Below are positions 1 to 5,510 of a stretch of DNA of 5,557 nt, piece after piece. A program made the position numbers and the translations under genes. How positions within the stretch are numbered: the stretch's first letter is position 1; every line of letters begins with the position of its first letter. The stretch spans positions 1 to 5,557 of the forward strand of contig JAUZPS010000344.1 in NCBI GenBank assembly GCA_030705945.1. Direction: 5' to 3'. The notes below the pieces were generated by a model that saw only the letters and a program-made list of their open reading frames with translations, was not told where the DNA came from and did not search any database. The stretch is from Bacillota bacterium. Its GTDB lineage: Bacteria > Bacillota > Clostridia > Acetivibrionales > DSM-2933.

Positions 1-391
1 CGTAAACATCAGTCTTGTTTATAGCGCATATAACCGGAATTCCTCTTGTCTTGACAACTTTTATAAATTCAGTTTCAAATTTGCTGACGCCTTCAGCCGC
101 ATTCACGACTATAATGGCAAAATTCGTTTTTCTCAATACATCATATGTTTTTTCAACTCTTAAGTTTCCTAATTCGCCTTCATCATCCATTCCTGCTGTA
201 TCAATTATCACTACAGGCCCTATGGGAAGAAGTTCCATTGTCTTATAAACAGGGTCAGTTGTCGTTCCCGGGACATCTGACACAACAGCAAGTTCCTGAC
301 CCGTAAGAGCATTTATGAGGCTTGATTTTCCCGCATTTCTTCTTCCAAATATGGCAATATGCATTCTTTCTGAAACCGGTGTATTGTTCAA
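1..391 (-). CDS. hydF: [FeFe]-hydrogenase maturation GTPase HydF, N-terminal part (runs off window)
   Basis: HydF is the GTPase and scaffold that receives the diiron precursor made with HydE and HydG and delivers it to apo-hydrogenase in the cytoplasm. Only the first 130 codons are present: the N-terminal P-loop GTPase domain. Visible motifs are G1 GRRNAGKS (residues 16-23), the G2 region PGTTTDPV (41-48), G3 DTAG (64-67) and G4 NKTD (125-128). GRRNAGKSS and TTTDPVYK followed by MEL are typical of HydF rather than of Era or TrmE. The C-terminal dimerisation and Fe-S cluster domains lie beyond the left edge, so intactness cannot be judged. I chose the TTG start at 391: an AGGTGG ribosome binding site sits five bases upstream and overlaps the aspA stop codon, suggesting translational coupling. 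The first in-frame ATG (364) would trim nine residues and has no comparable site. Confidence 0.96.
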   Translation of the reverse strand, partial: MNNTPVSERMHIAIFGRRNAGKSSLINALTGQELAVVSDVPGTTTDPVYKTMELLPIGPVVIIDTAGMDDEGELGNLRVEKTYDVLRKTNFAIIVVNAAEGVSKFETEFIKVVKTRGIPVICAINKTDVY

Positions 392-400
392 TTTAACCAC

Positions 401-1801
401 CTAACCTTTTCCCAATCCCGGGATGCCCGGTTTTGTCAATTCTATAGGATTTAAAATATTATTAATTGTTTTTTCATCCAAAATACCTTTACTGATGAGT
501 ACTTCTTTTATATTTTTTTTATTGTCTGAGCATTCCTTTGCCAGTATTGAAGCGTTATCATATCCTATGTGTCTTATGAGAGCGGCTGCTAGCGCTTGGC
601 TTTCTTCCAAAAGTTTTGAGCATCTCTCCCTGTCTGCGGCAATACCCTTTATGCATTTCTCAATAAAAATTTTTAAGCCTTTTGCAAGTAAATCCAGCGT
701 CTCAAACAGGTTATGAGCTATAACAGGCAGAAAAGCGTTTAATTCTAACTGACCTGATTGAGCCGCAAACGTTATTGTTATATCATTACCCATAATCTGA
801 AAGGCTATCTGATTAATTGCCTCAGGTATAACAGGGTTTACTTTTCCTGGCATTATGGTAGAGCCCGCCTGCATGGGTGGAAGTTTTATTTCACCTAAAC
901 CTGCCCTTGGCCCAGAGGACATCAGCCTTAAGTCGTTGGCAATTTTAGAAAGATTTACTGAAGCCGTCTTAAGTAATCCTGACACCTCAACAAACACATC
1001 ATTGTTCTGGGTGGGGTCCATCATATACTCAGCCCGCGCAAGGCCAATTCCCGTAAGCGCTCTGAGCTTTTCAATCATCATGTAAATATACTTCTTATCA
1101 GCGTTTATTCCTGTTCCAACAGCTGTTCCGCCAATATTAACCTGCCTTAGTCTCTCTTCAACCTTGTATATTCTCCATCTGTCCCTTGAAATTGCCTGAG
1201 CCCATGCTCCGAATTCCTGACCTAACATTACTGGCACAGCATCCTGAAGCTGGGTTCTTCCAACCTTAAGAACATCGGAAAATTCCTCTTCTTTTTCCTG
1301 AAGCGCTGTCTGTAAATCTGCAAAAAGTTCGCTTACAGGCTTTAACATTTTTATGGATGCAATTCTAACGGCTGTCGGAAAAACATCATTTGTAGATTGT
1401 GACATATTTACATGATCAAGTGGATTTACTAAATCATACTGACCTTTTTGTCCGCCTAAAATCTCAATCGCCCTGTTAGCAATAACTTCGTTGGCATTCA
1501 TGTTGGCGGATGTTCCGGCTCCTCCCTGAAGAGGATCAACAACAAATTGATCAATAAGCTCGCCCGAAAGTATCTCGTCGCATGCTTTAATAATTGCCTC
1601 GGATAATTTGCGATCCAAAAGACCAATTTCTGCATTTGTGATAGCGGCAGCCTTTTTTATTGTCACAAGAGCACGAACTAGTTCGGGATGTATTCGTCTT
1701 CCTGTAAGGTCAAAATTTTCAACAGCCCTGACTGTCTGTATTCCGTAATACGCTTCATCAGAAATTGACTTTTCGCCAAGTAAATCCTGCTCTTTTCTCA
1801 T
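401..1801 (-). CDS. aspA: Aspartate ammonia-lyase in the hydrogenase maturation operon
   Basis: Cytoplasmic aspartase of the fumarase/aspartase superfamily; it converts L-aspartate reversibly to fumarate and ammonia. The 466-residue length is normal for the family. Conserved blocks are QGGAGTS (about 92-98, the aspartase rather than fumarase form), SQSTND (134-139), GRTQLQDA (181-188) and the flexible catalytic loop GSTIMPGKVNP (313-323), where S314 should be the general base. The second loop residue, often Ser, is Thr here. The start is ATG at 1801: an AGGTGA ribosome binding site lies eight bases upstream, and the GTG at 1813 that would add four residues falls inside that site. It lies 85 bases after hydE and 9 before hydF. 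The setting suggests it serves H-cluster assembly, plausibly by supplying ammonia; a general catabolic role remains possible. The C-terminal region lacks the Asn-Pro found in the E. coli and Bacillus enzymes near 409 and has Ile-Arg there. Confidence 0.95.
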   Translation of the reverse strand: MRKEQDLLGEKSISDEAYYGIQTVRAVENFDLTGRRIHPELVRALVTIKKAAAITNAEIGLLDRKLSEAIIKACDEILSGELIDQFVVDPLQGGAGTSANMNANEVIANRAIEILGGQKGQYDLVNPLDHVNMSQSTNDVFPTAVRIASIKMLKPVSELFADLQTALQEKEEEFSDVLKVGRTQLQDAVPVMLGQEFGAWAQAISRDRWRIYKVEERLRQVNIGGTAVGTGINADKKYIYMMIEKLRALTGIGLARAEYMMDPTQNNDVFVEVSGLLKTASVNLSKIANDLRLMSSGPRAGLGEIKLPPMQAGSTIMPGKVNPVIPEAINQIAFQIMGNDITITFAAQSGQLELNAFLPVIAHNLFETLDLLAKGLKIFIEKCIKGIAADRERCSKLLEESQALAAALIRHIGYDNASILAKECSDNKKNIKEVLISKGILDEKTINNILNPIELTKPGIPGLGKG

Positions 1802-1886
1802 TATTGACTTCACCTGATTTCTTAAAAACTCATAACAAAAGCTTATTTAAAGTTTATTACATACAATTATCAACATTTTCATCCAA

Positions 1887-3218
1887 TTAGTCCACGTTAT
1901 TCATTTCCTTGCTAATCTTAAGATATGCAGGAAACTTTCTTCCGGATTTTTTAACAGCATATATAGCTGAATCCATATCTACCATGTTTTTATTATCATA
2001 TATTCTATAGCTTCCTCTATATTTCTCGGGAGTGTTGATAAGCATTATTGTGTTTGCTCCCGCATTCAGAGCCCAGACTTGCGCGTCTTTGTCAAGCGAA
2101 GCAAGCGCTGTGGTTGAGGGAAGGTATACCTTTTTGCAAACAATCCTTGTAACTGCAACTGTTCTTACGGTAAGTTCAATATTTCCATGGGGTAAATTCT
2201 CCAGGGGAGTTCCCTTTGCAGGAATAAATGGTCCAATTCCAATCATGTTGATTCCCATTTCCTTAAAGAACATAATATCCCTGGCAATATCGGAAATCTC
2301 TTGACCAGGCAGACCGATTATATTTCCGGAACCGTTGATATACCCAAGTTCTTTCAGCCATTTAGAACACTGAACACGCCTGTCGTAATCATCATCAGGA
2401 TGAATATCTTCGAAGATCTTCCTATTTGTTGTTTCAATTTTTAAGAGAAAATTGTCCGCGCCATTTGCCTTTAATTCTTTATACTCTTCCTTTGTAAGTT
2501 CTCCAACGCTTAAAGTAATCCTCATTCCTGTTCTAGCTTTAATTATTCTAATTAGCTTAATAATTCTTTCCGTACTCCACAAAGGATCCTCGCCAGACTG
2601 CAGTATTACTGTCTTAATTCCTTCTCTGTGAAGATTGTCAACAACTTCTAAAATCTCTTCCTCAGTCATCCTGTATCTTGCAGCAATTTCATTTGTGGCA
2701 TTTATACCGCAGTATTTACAGCTCTTGCAGCAATAGTTGGAAAATTCTATTGCTCCTCTTATCTCAACTGCATCTCCAACCATTTCTTTTCTGATTCTGT
2801 CAGCTGTAGCGTATATAACATCAAGCTCTTTTGGTTTATCGGTTTTTAAAAGATAAACAATATCCTCATAGCTCAGATCATCGCCAGCTTCTATCTTTTT
2901 TAGAATTTCTAAGAATTCTACAGAAACTGCTAGACCAAGCTTTCTATCAATTAATCCTTGAAGTTTGAGTTTTTTATCTTCAATAATATCCTTATAGACA
3001 ACCTGCTCCCTACTCAATATGGATTTTGACGTTTCCAGATCATTTTCGTTTACTCTTACAACTATTGCGCAAACTGTTCCAGTTTCCGGTGGAGCAGGAA
3101 CAAGATCTGTTTTTATATTGTTATTTTGCAATGTTTTATTTATAAGAAGCATTCCCGCAGTATTAAAAGCTAAAATTAAAAAAGCTTTATCGCTCAAATA
3201 TAACACATCCAATCCCAA
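1887..3218 (-). CDS. hydE: DUF3343-like domain fused to radical SAM maturase HydE
   Basis: HydE is the radical SAM maturase acting after HydG, converting its Fe(CO)2(CN)-cysteine product on the way to the diiron subcluster. The HydE part spans about residues 98-443. It shows the cluster motif CX3CX2C (C163, C167, C170) in FSNYCCKSCKYCGI, then LQSGEDP (206-212), a GLPGQ block (302-306) and GIGPFIPAKGTPLE (327-340), all typical of HydE. The extra cysteines that bind a second, dispensable cluster in Thermotoga HydE are absent. Residues about 11-90 are extra for a family usually near 350 residues and resemble DUF3343 (putative Se/S carrier-like): hydrophobic FLILAFNTAG, then LVPAPPETGTVCAIVV with a lone Cys at 50. 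The start is uncertain: TTG at 3218 is eight bases after the hydG stop, but GTG at 3206 or TTG at 3197 are possible; no strong ribosome binding site is visible and the first in-frame ATG is codon 23, inside the extra domain. Coupling to hydG translation is likely. Confidence 0.95.
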   Translation of the reverse strand: MGLDVLYLSDKAFLILAFNTAGMLLINKTLQNNNIKTDLVPAPPETGTVCAIVVRVNENDLETSKSILSREQVVYKDIIEDKKLKLQGLIDRKLGLAVSVEFLEILKKIEAGDDLSYEDIVYLLKTDKPKELDVIYATADRIRKEMVGDAVEIRGAIEFSNYCCKSCKYCGINATNEIAARYRMTEEEILEVVDNLHREGIKTVILQSGEDPLWSTERIIKLIRIIKARTGMRITLSVGELTKEEYKELKANGADNFLLKIETTNRKIFEDIHPDDDYDRRVQCSKWLKELGYINGSGNIIGLPGQEISDIARDIMFFKEMGINMIGIGPFIPAKGTPLENLPHGNIELTVRTVAVTRIVCKKVYLPSTTALASLDKDAQVWALNAGANTIMLINTPEKYRGSYRIYDNKNMVDMDSAIYAVKKSGRKFPAYLKISKEMNNVD

Positions 3219-3226
3219 TTGAGTTA

Positions 3227-4594
3227 TTAAAAATAAATATCCCTCTTACCTGCTTCAATTTCTTTGAGTTTTTCCTCTGTTGACTTTCTGATATTTTCAT
3301 CATCTATTTCATTTAACGCGTTTTTAATTATTTCATTACCCTTATCGCGAAGTCTATCTGTTCCATAATCCATGAGATTTTCCTTGAAGGTCAGAATAGC
3401 GTTAGGTTGACAGAATTCATGAATTTCGCCTTCTTTTGCGTATTCCATAAATGCTTCGCCGGTGCGGCATCTCCTGTAACATGCGGTGCAAAAGCTTGGA
3501 ATATAACCGTTGTCGCAAATAGTCTCAATCATCTGACTAAGGGATCTGTGATCATTGATTTCAAATTGATCGGCCTTTTCCTCTTCTTCCGCATATCCTC
3601 CCGGACTTGTTTTAGACCCCGCGCTTATCTGGGAAACTCCAAGTGAAAGAAGTTCATCACGAAGCTTTGCGCTTTCTCTTGTGGACATAATTATTCCTGT
3701 GTATGGAACGGCAAGTCTATATATTGCCACAATTTTTTTAAAATCATTATCGTTTACCAGATAAGGAATTTCACCAAGTCCCCACCCTAAAGCAGGTCTT
3801 AGCCTAGGAACGGAAATTGTGTGAGGACCTACTCCAAACCTTTTTTCAAAGGCGTTTATATGCATGAGGAGGCCTAAAACCTCAAACCTGTAGTCATAAA
3901 GGCCGAGAAGAGCTCCGACTCCGACATCATCAATTCCAGCTTCAAACGCTCTGTCTATTGCCGTTATTCGCCAGTCAAAATCTGCTTTTAAGCCGACAGG
4001 ATGCATTTTCTTGTAAACTTCCCTGTTATATGTTTCCTGGAATATTACATAAGTTCCGATTCCATGTTCTTTAAGTTGTTTGTAATCTTCGACCTTCATT
4101 GGAGCCGCTTCTACATTAATTCTCCTAATATCGCCTGATTTGTATATTGCGTCCATTGCGTCTGTAAAATGTTTTATATCAGTCTTGACAGGGTGTTCGC
4201 CGCATATAAGTAATATTCTTTTATGACCTTGCGCTTCTATAGCTTTTGCTTCGGTAACTATTTCATCTAAAGACAGCGTCTTTCTATGCAGCTCTTTATT
4301 ATCCCTTCTAAAGCCGCAGTAAAGACAATTGTTTGCGCATTCATTACTTGTATATAATGGAGCAAAAAGAACAACTCTTTTGCCATAAACCTTGTTTTTT
4401 ACAAACTTTGCTCCATCAAATATTTCGTTAAGAAGTTCCTCATCTTCAACATAGAGAAGTTTGGCGACTTCTTCAAGGCCAAGCCCTTTACATTTTTTTG
4501 CCTTTTCAACAATTTCCCTTATTTCATTTTTTTGAACATTTTTTGACTTTTCAAGAAGTGAATAAATTAGCTCCTCATTTATATAATCAACCAT
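3227..4594 (-). CDS. hydG: Radical SAM tyrosine lyase HydG, [FeFe]-hydrogenase maturase
   Basis: HydG cleaves tyrosine to p-cresol and dehydroglycine, turns the latter into CO and cyanide, and assembles an Fe(CO)2(CN)-cysteine unit on its second cluster. The 455-residue protein carries the SAM-cluster motif CX3CX2C (C86, C90, C93, in NECANNCLYCGF) and the C-terminal auxiliary-cluster motif CX2CX22C (C369, C372, C395), which separates HydG from the related thiazole enzyme ThiH. Other family blocks are CGEHP (131-135), VGVGALLGLYDYRFE (224-238), SVPRLRPA (261-268) and SAGSKTSPGGY (324-334). The start is ATG at 4594, preceded by a full AAGGAGG site (4602-4608) with seven bases of spacing. An upstream in-frame TTG at 4651 would add 19 residues but lacks such a site. 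It is probably the first gene of the hydG-hydE-aspA-hydF operon, with its own extended -10 promoter near 4690. Confidence 0.97.
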   Translation of the reverse strand: MVDYINEELIYSLLEKSKNVQKNEIREIVEKAKKCKGLGLEEVAKLLYVEDEELLNEIFDGAKFVKNKVYGKRVVLFAPLYTSNECANNCLYCGFRRDNKELHRKTLSLDEIVTEAKAIEAQGHKRILLICGEHPVKTDIKHFTDAMDAIYKSGDIRRINVEAAPMKVEDYKQLKEHGIGTYVIFQETYNREVYKKMHPVGLKADFDWRITAIDRAFEAGIDDVGVGALLGLYDYRFEVLGLLMHINAFEKRFGVGPHTISVPRLRPALGWGLGEIPYLVNDNDFKKIVAIYRLAVPYTGIIMSTRESAKLRDELLSLGVSQISAGSKTSPGGYAEEEEKADQFEINDHRSLSQMIETICDNGYIPSFCTACYRRCRTGEAFMEYAKEGEIHEFCQPNAILTFKENLMDYGTDRLRDKGNEIIKNALNEIDDENIRKSTEEKLKEIEAGKRDIYF

Positions 4595-4601
4595 TTTTCT
4601 G

Positions 4602-4608
4602 CCTCCTT
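4602..4608 (-). promoter_or_regulatory. Strong ribosome binding site of hydG
   Basis: The minus strand reads AAGGAGG seven bases before the ATG at 4594. It decides the hydG start against the upstream TTG at 4651. Confidence 0.85.
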
Positions 4609-4644
4609 GTGTAACTTTAAATTCATATTTTATTGGTTTAGGGC

Positions 4645-4708
4645 GTTTCAAAAAATTCCTTGTTTAAGCTTTGCGTGATGAAAACCCATTATATCAAGTT
4701 TTTGAAAC
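4645..4708. repeat. 10-bp perfect inverted repeat bracketing the hydG -10 element
   Basis: GTTTCAAAAA at 4645-4654 is the exact reverse complement of TTTTTGAAAC at 4699-4708. The arm centres are 54 bases apart. The upstream arm (in the hydG direction) lies just before the extended -10 element, between the -35 and -10 regions; the other lies some 27-37 bases into the predicted transcript. Only one arm would be in RNA from the hydG promoter, so a DNA operator is more likely than an RNA hairpin, although both arms would be present in read-through RNA. The binding protein, if any, is unknown. Confidence 0.5.
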
Positions 4709-4716
4709 ACCAAGTA
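4688..4716 (-). promoter_or_regulatory. Predicted extended -10 promoter of the hydG operon
   Basis: The minus strand has TATAAT at 4693-4688 preceded by TGA (4696-4694), a perfect extended -10 (TGnTATAAT). The -35 region is weak: TACTTG at 17-base spacing. Transcription would start near 4681, leaving a leader of about 87 bases before hydG. The site is downstream of the hairpin at 4730-4759, so hydG can be transcribed independently of the TM1266-like gene. Confidence 0.6.
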
Positions 4717-4723
4717 TACAAAA

Positions 4724-4759
4724 CTAAAAAATTCTTCTTGTTAAATTTCAAGAAGAATT
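4724..4759 (-). terminator. Hairpin with T-run between the TM1266-like gene and hydG
   Basis: AATTCTTCTTG (4730-4740) and its exact reverse complement CAAGAAGAATT (4749-4759) form an 11-bp perfect stem around an 8-base loop. On the minus strand the stem is followed by TTTTTAGTTTTG, so it reads as a Rho-independent terminator for RNA coming from the right. The stem has only three G-C pairs, so termination may be partial. No comparable T-run follows on the plus strand. It ends transcripts just before the hydG promoter. Confidence 0.6.
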
Positions 4760-4777
4760 AATATGCATTACAACCAT
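4748..4777 (-). CDS. Nine-codon mini-ORF overlapping the terminator stem
   Basis: An ATG at 4777 is preceded by GGAGGGG (4786-4792) at a suitable distance and opens the peptide MVVMHINSS followed by TGA. The last codons and the stop lie in the first arm of the terminator hairpin at 4730-4759, so a ribosome ending there would block stem formation. This is the geometry of a leader peptide controlling read-through, but there is no run of one amino acid to suggest the signal. The ribosome binding site could be chance in a short stretch; the ORF is far too short to support by coding statistics. Confidence 0.25.
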   Translation of the reverse strand: MVVMHINSS

Positions 4778-4944
4778 TATCAATTCCCCTCCGTTAAGAT
4801 AATTCCAGCCCGTCGGGTTATGTCTAAAGCTATATTTAATTTTTCTTAATTTTAATAATTATTAATTGTAATAACTGATCCTGGATCAGGCGAGCCTAAA
4901 TCTCAGATCAAAAATTTTCATAATAAGAACTTTATTATATATTT
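4760..4944 (-). ncRNA. Possible structured leader or small RNA of unknown class
   Basis: This gene-free stretch stands out from its AT-rich surroundings by two compact GC-rich dyads: CTGATCC-T-GGATCAG (4875-4889) and CCCG-T-CGGG (4809-4817). On the minus strand an alternative stem pairs AGG with CCU around CUCG (complement of about 4887-4905), overlapping the first dyad and so mutually exclusive with it. TCCAG and CTGGA could also pair at distance. A perfect TATAAT lies at 4939-4934 and the terminator hairpin at 4730-4759, which together would delimit an RNA of about 200 nt. I recognise no riboswitch, T-box, tmRNA or SRP signature. An alternative is simply a long 3' untranslated region of the TM1266-like gene. 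Confidence 0.3.
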
Positions 4945-4962
4945 TTCAATAAACATTTTACA
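4934..4962 (-). promoter_or_regulatory. Weak candidate promoter next to the left 47-base repeat
   Basis: The minus strand carries TATAAT at 4939-4934, five bases past the end of the repeat copy. At about 17-base spacing the -35 position (TGTAAA) lies inside the repeat and is poor. If real, the repeat would cover the -35 region, fitting an activator or repressor site. In DNA this AT-rich a TATAAT can arise by chance. Confidence 0.25.
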
Positions 4963-4991
4963 TCCATTTTTTATATTGTAAAATATATAAC
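4945..4991 (-). repeat. 47-base repeat, left copy
   Basis: Read on the minus strand, this 47-base sequence matches 5511-5557 of the plus strand at 43 of 47 positions without gaps. The two copies are therefore inverted and flank the TM1266-like gene. Similarity falls to background just beyond 4991. Within the copy, CAATA and TATTG form an imperfect dyad. It is too AT-rich to rule out a shared promoter or operator as the reason for conservation, but the length argues against chance. Confidence 0.75.
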
Positions 4992-5066
4992 TTATATAAA
5001 ATGTAGAAGATAAATGATTTTAATATAACACTAATTTTAAAATTTATAGTATATGATATTTTAGTA

Positions 5067-5318
5067 TCAATATGTCAGAGCGACCTTCGCTTTTATACCT
5101 GGAATGTTACCAAGCTTTCCCGTTAGAGCTCCTATTTCATCGTTAGTGCCATCAACTATTATGGAGATAACAGAAATATCCTTTTCTTTATATGGAATAC
5201 CCATCCTGCCAACAATGATGCTTCCAAAACCACTTAATATATCATTTACCTTTTTAGCAGACTCTTCACGATTGCTTACAACTATTCCAATAACAGCAAT
5301 TCTATTATTACTATCCAT
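5067..5318 (-). CDS. TM1266-family small protein, putative iron-only hydrogenase system regulator
   Basis: This 83-residue protein matches the TM1266-type family found beside [FeFe]-hydrogenase maturation genes and annotated as a putative regulator of the hydrogenase system. Family hallmarks are RIAVIGIVV (residues 6-14), a central IIVGRMGIPY (34-43), IISIIVDGTNDEIGALTGKLG (about 50-70) and a closing GIKAKVALTY. The fold is expected to be ACT/NikR-C-terminal-like, a small ligand-binding alpha/beta domain; no helix-turn-helix is visible, so direct DNA binding is not evident and the regulatory role is unproven. The ATG start at 5318 follows AAAGGTGA by three bases. It has its own extended -10 promoter and is separated from hydG by 472 bases. 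Both sides are flanked by copies of a 47-base inverted repeat. Confidence 0.9.
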   Translation of the reverse strand: MDSNNRIAVIGIVVSNREESAKKVNDILSGFGSIIVGRMGIPYKEKDISVISIIVDGTNDEIGALTGKLGNIPGIKAKVALTY

Positions 5319-5356
5319 AAATCACCTTTGTTATTTTTTTAACTATTATATTTATA

Positions 5357-5384
5357 ATTATACCAATAGAAAAATACTTGTAAA
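5357..5384 (-). promoter_or_regulatory. Predicted extended -10 promoter of the TM1266-like gene
   Basis: The minus strand has TTTACA (5384-5379), a 16-base spacer and TATAAT (5362-5357) preceded by TGG, giving both a near-consensus -35 and an extended -10. The predicted start near 5350 gives a leader of about 30 bases before the ATG at 5318. This is the best sigma-A type promoter in the window. Confidence 0.7.
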
Positions 5385-5420
5385 CAGTTTTTTAGGAAAA
5401 TATTTTTTGTAATTGGTATA
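5359..5420. repeat. 9-bp inverted repeat overlapping the TM1266-like gene's -10 element
   Basis: TATACCAAT (5359-5367) and ATTGGTATA (5412-5420) are exact reverse complements with 44 bases between. The first arm covers part of the extended -10 of the TM1266-like gene; the second abuts the larger nested repeat at 5420-5503. It might be a pair of regulator half-sites or a divergent promoter-like element, but nine AT-rich bases could match by chance. Confidence 0.3.
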
Positions 5421-5503
5421 TAAGTTGCGAAAAAGATTTTACATTAAAAATGCAGTTAATACGTCTGCATTTTACTATCAAAGTTGAACTTTTCGCAACT
5501 TAT
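5420..5503. repeat. 84-base nested inverted repeat with inner hairpin
   Basis: The outer arms ATAAGTTGCGAAAA (5420-5433) and TTTTCGCAACTTAT (5490-5503) are exact 14-base reverse complements; one bulged A would extend the pairing by a G-C pair. Inside, AAAATGCAG (5447-5455) and CTGCATTTT (5465-5473) form a 9-bp stem with a 9-base loop. The inner hairpin has T-runs on both strands and could act as a bidirectional terminator, here just upstream of the TM1266-like gene's promoter. GGTATATA occurs on either side (5415-5422, 5511-5518), but the first copy overlaps the arm, so it is not a clean target-site duplication. A small noncoding mobile element or a regulatory structure are both possible. Confidence 0.6.
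5447..5473. terminator. Possible bidirectional terminator hairpin
   Basis: The stem AAAATGCAG/CTGCATTTT surrounds the loop TTAATACGT. On the minus strand it is followed by TTTTTAATG counting the stem's own T tract, on the plus strand by TTTTACT. It may insulate the TM1266-like gene from a gene to the right of the window. The stem has three G-C pairs plus an AT tract, so strength is uncertain. Confidence 0.4.
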
Positions 5504-5510
5504 GAATCAA

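Larger units (their letters stand above)
4595..5066. other. 472-base noncoding stretch between the TM1266-like gene and hydG
   Basis: No credible gene longer than nine codons is present on either strand. From right to left it holds a very AT-rich part, the left copy of the 47-base repeat, a perfect AT palindrome TTAATAATTATTAA (4852-4865), the GC-rich dyads, the mini-ORF, the terminator-like hairpin, the hydG promoter with its bracketing inverted repeat, and the hydG leader. The individual elements are entered separately. Such a long gap inside a maturation cluster, otherwise tightly packed, suggests regulatory content. Confidence 0.7.

Noticed and set aside
855..1085. Plus-strand open frames opposite aspA, hydE, hydG and the TM1266-like gene
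   Set aside because: They are antisense to strongly conserved genes, lack ribosome binding sites and resemble no known protein.
401..1801. Class II fumarase instead of aspartase
   Set aside because: The QGGAGTS block, overall similarity to AspA/AnsB sequences and the operon context favour aspartase.
1802..1813. AspA starting at GTG 1813
   Set aside because: The GTG is part of the AGGTGA ribosome binding site serving ATG 1801.
1802..1886. Internal promoter between hydE and aspA
   Set aside because: TTGATA with a 17-base spacer to TTAAAT can be found, but the -10 is poor and the region is AT-rich; not supportable.
4595..4651. Longer HydG starting at TTG 4651
   Set aside because: The full AGGAGG site lies right before ATG 4594; the extra 19 residues are not typical of HydG and no ribosome binding site supports the TTG.
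4738..4751. TTGTTAA, half of the clostridial Rex operator
   Set aside because: The second half (TTAACAA after four bases) is missing, and the bases belong to the terminator stem and loop.
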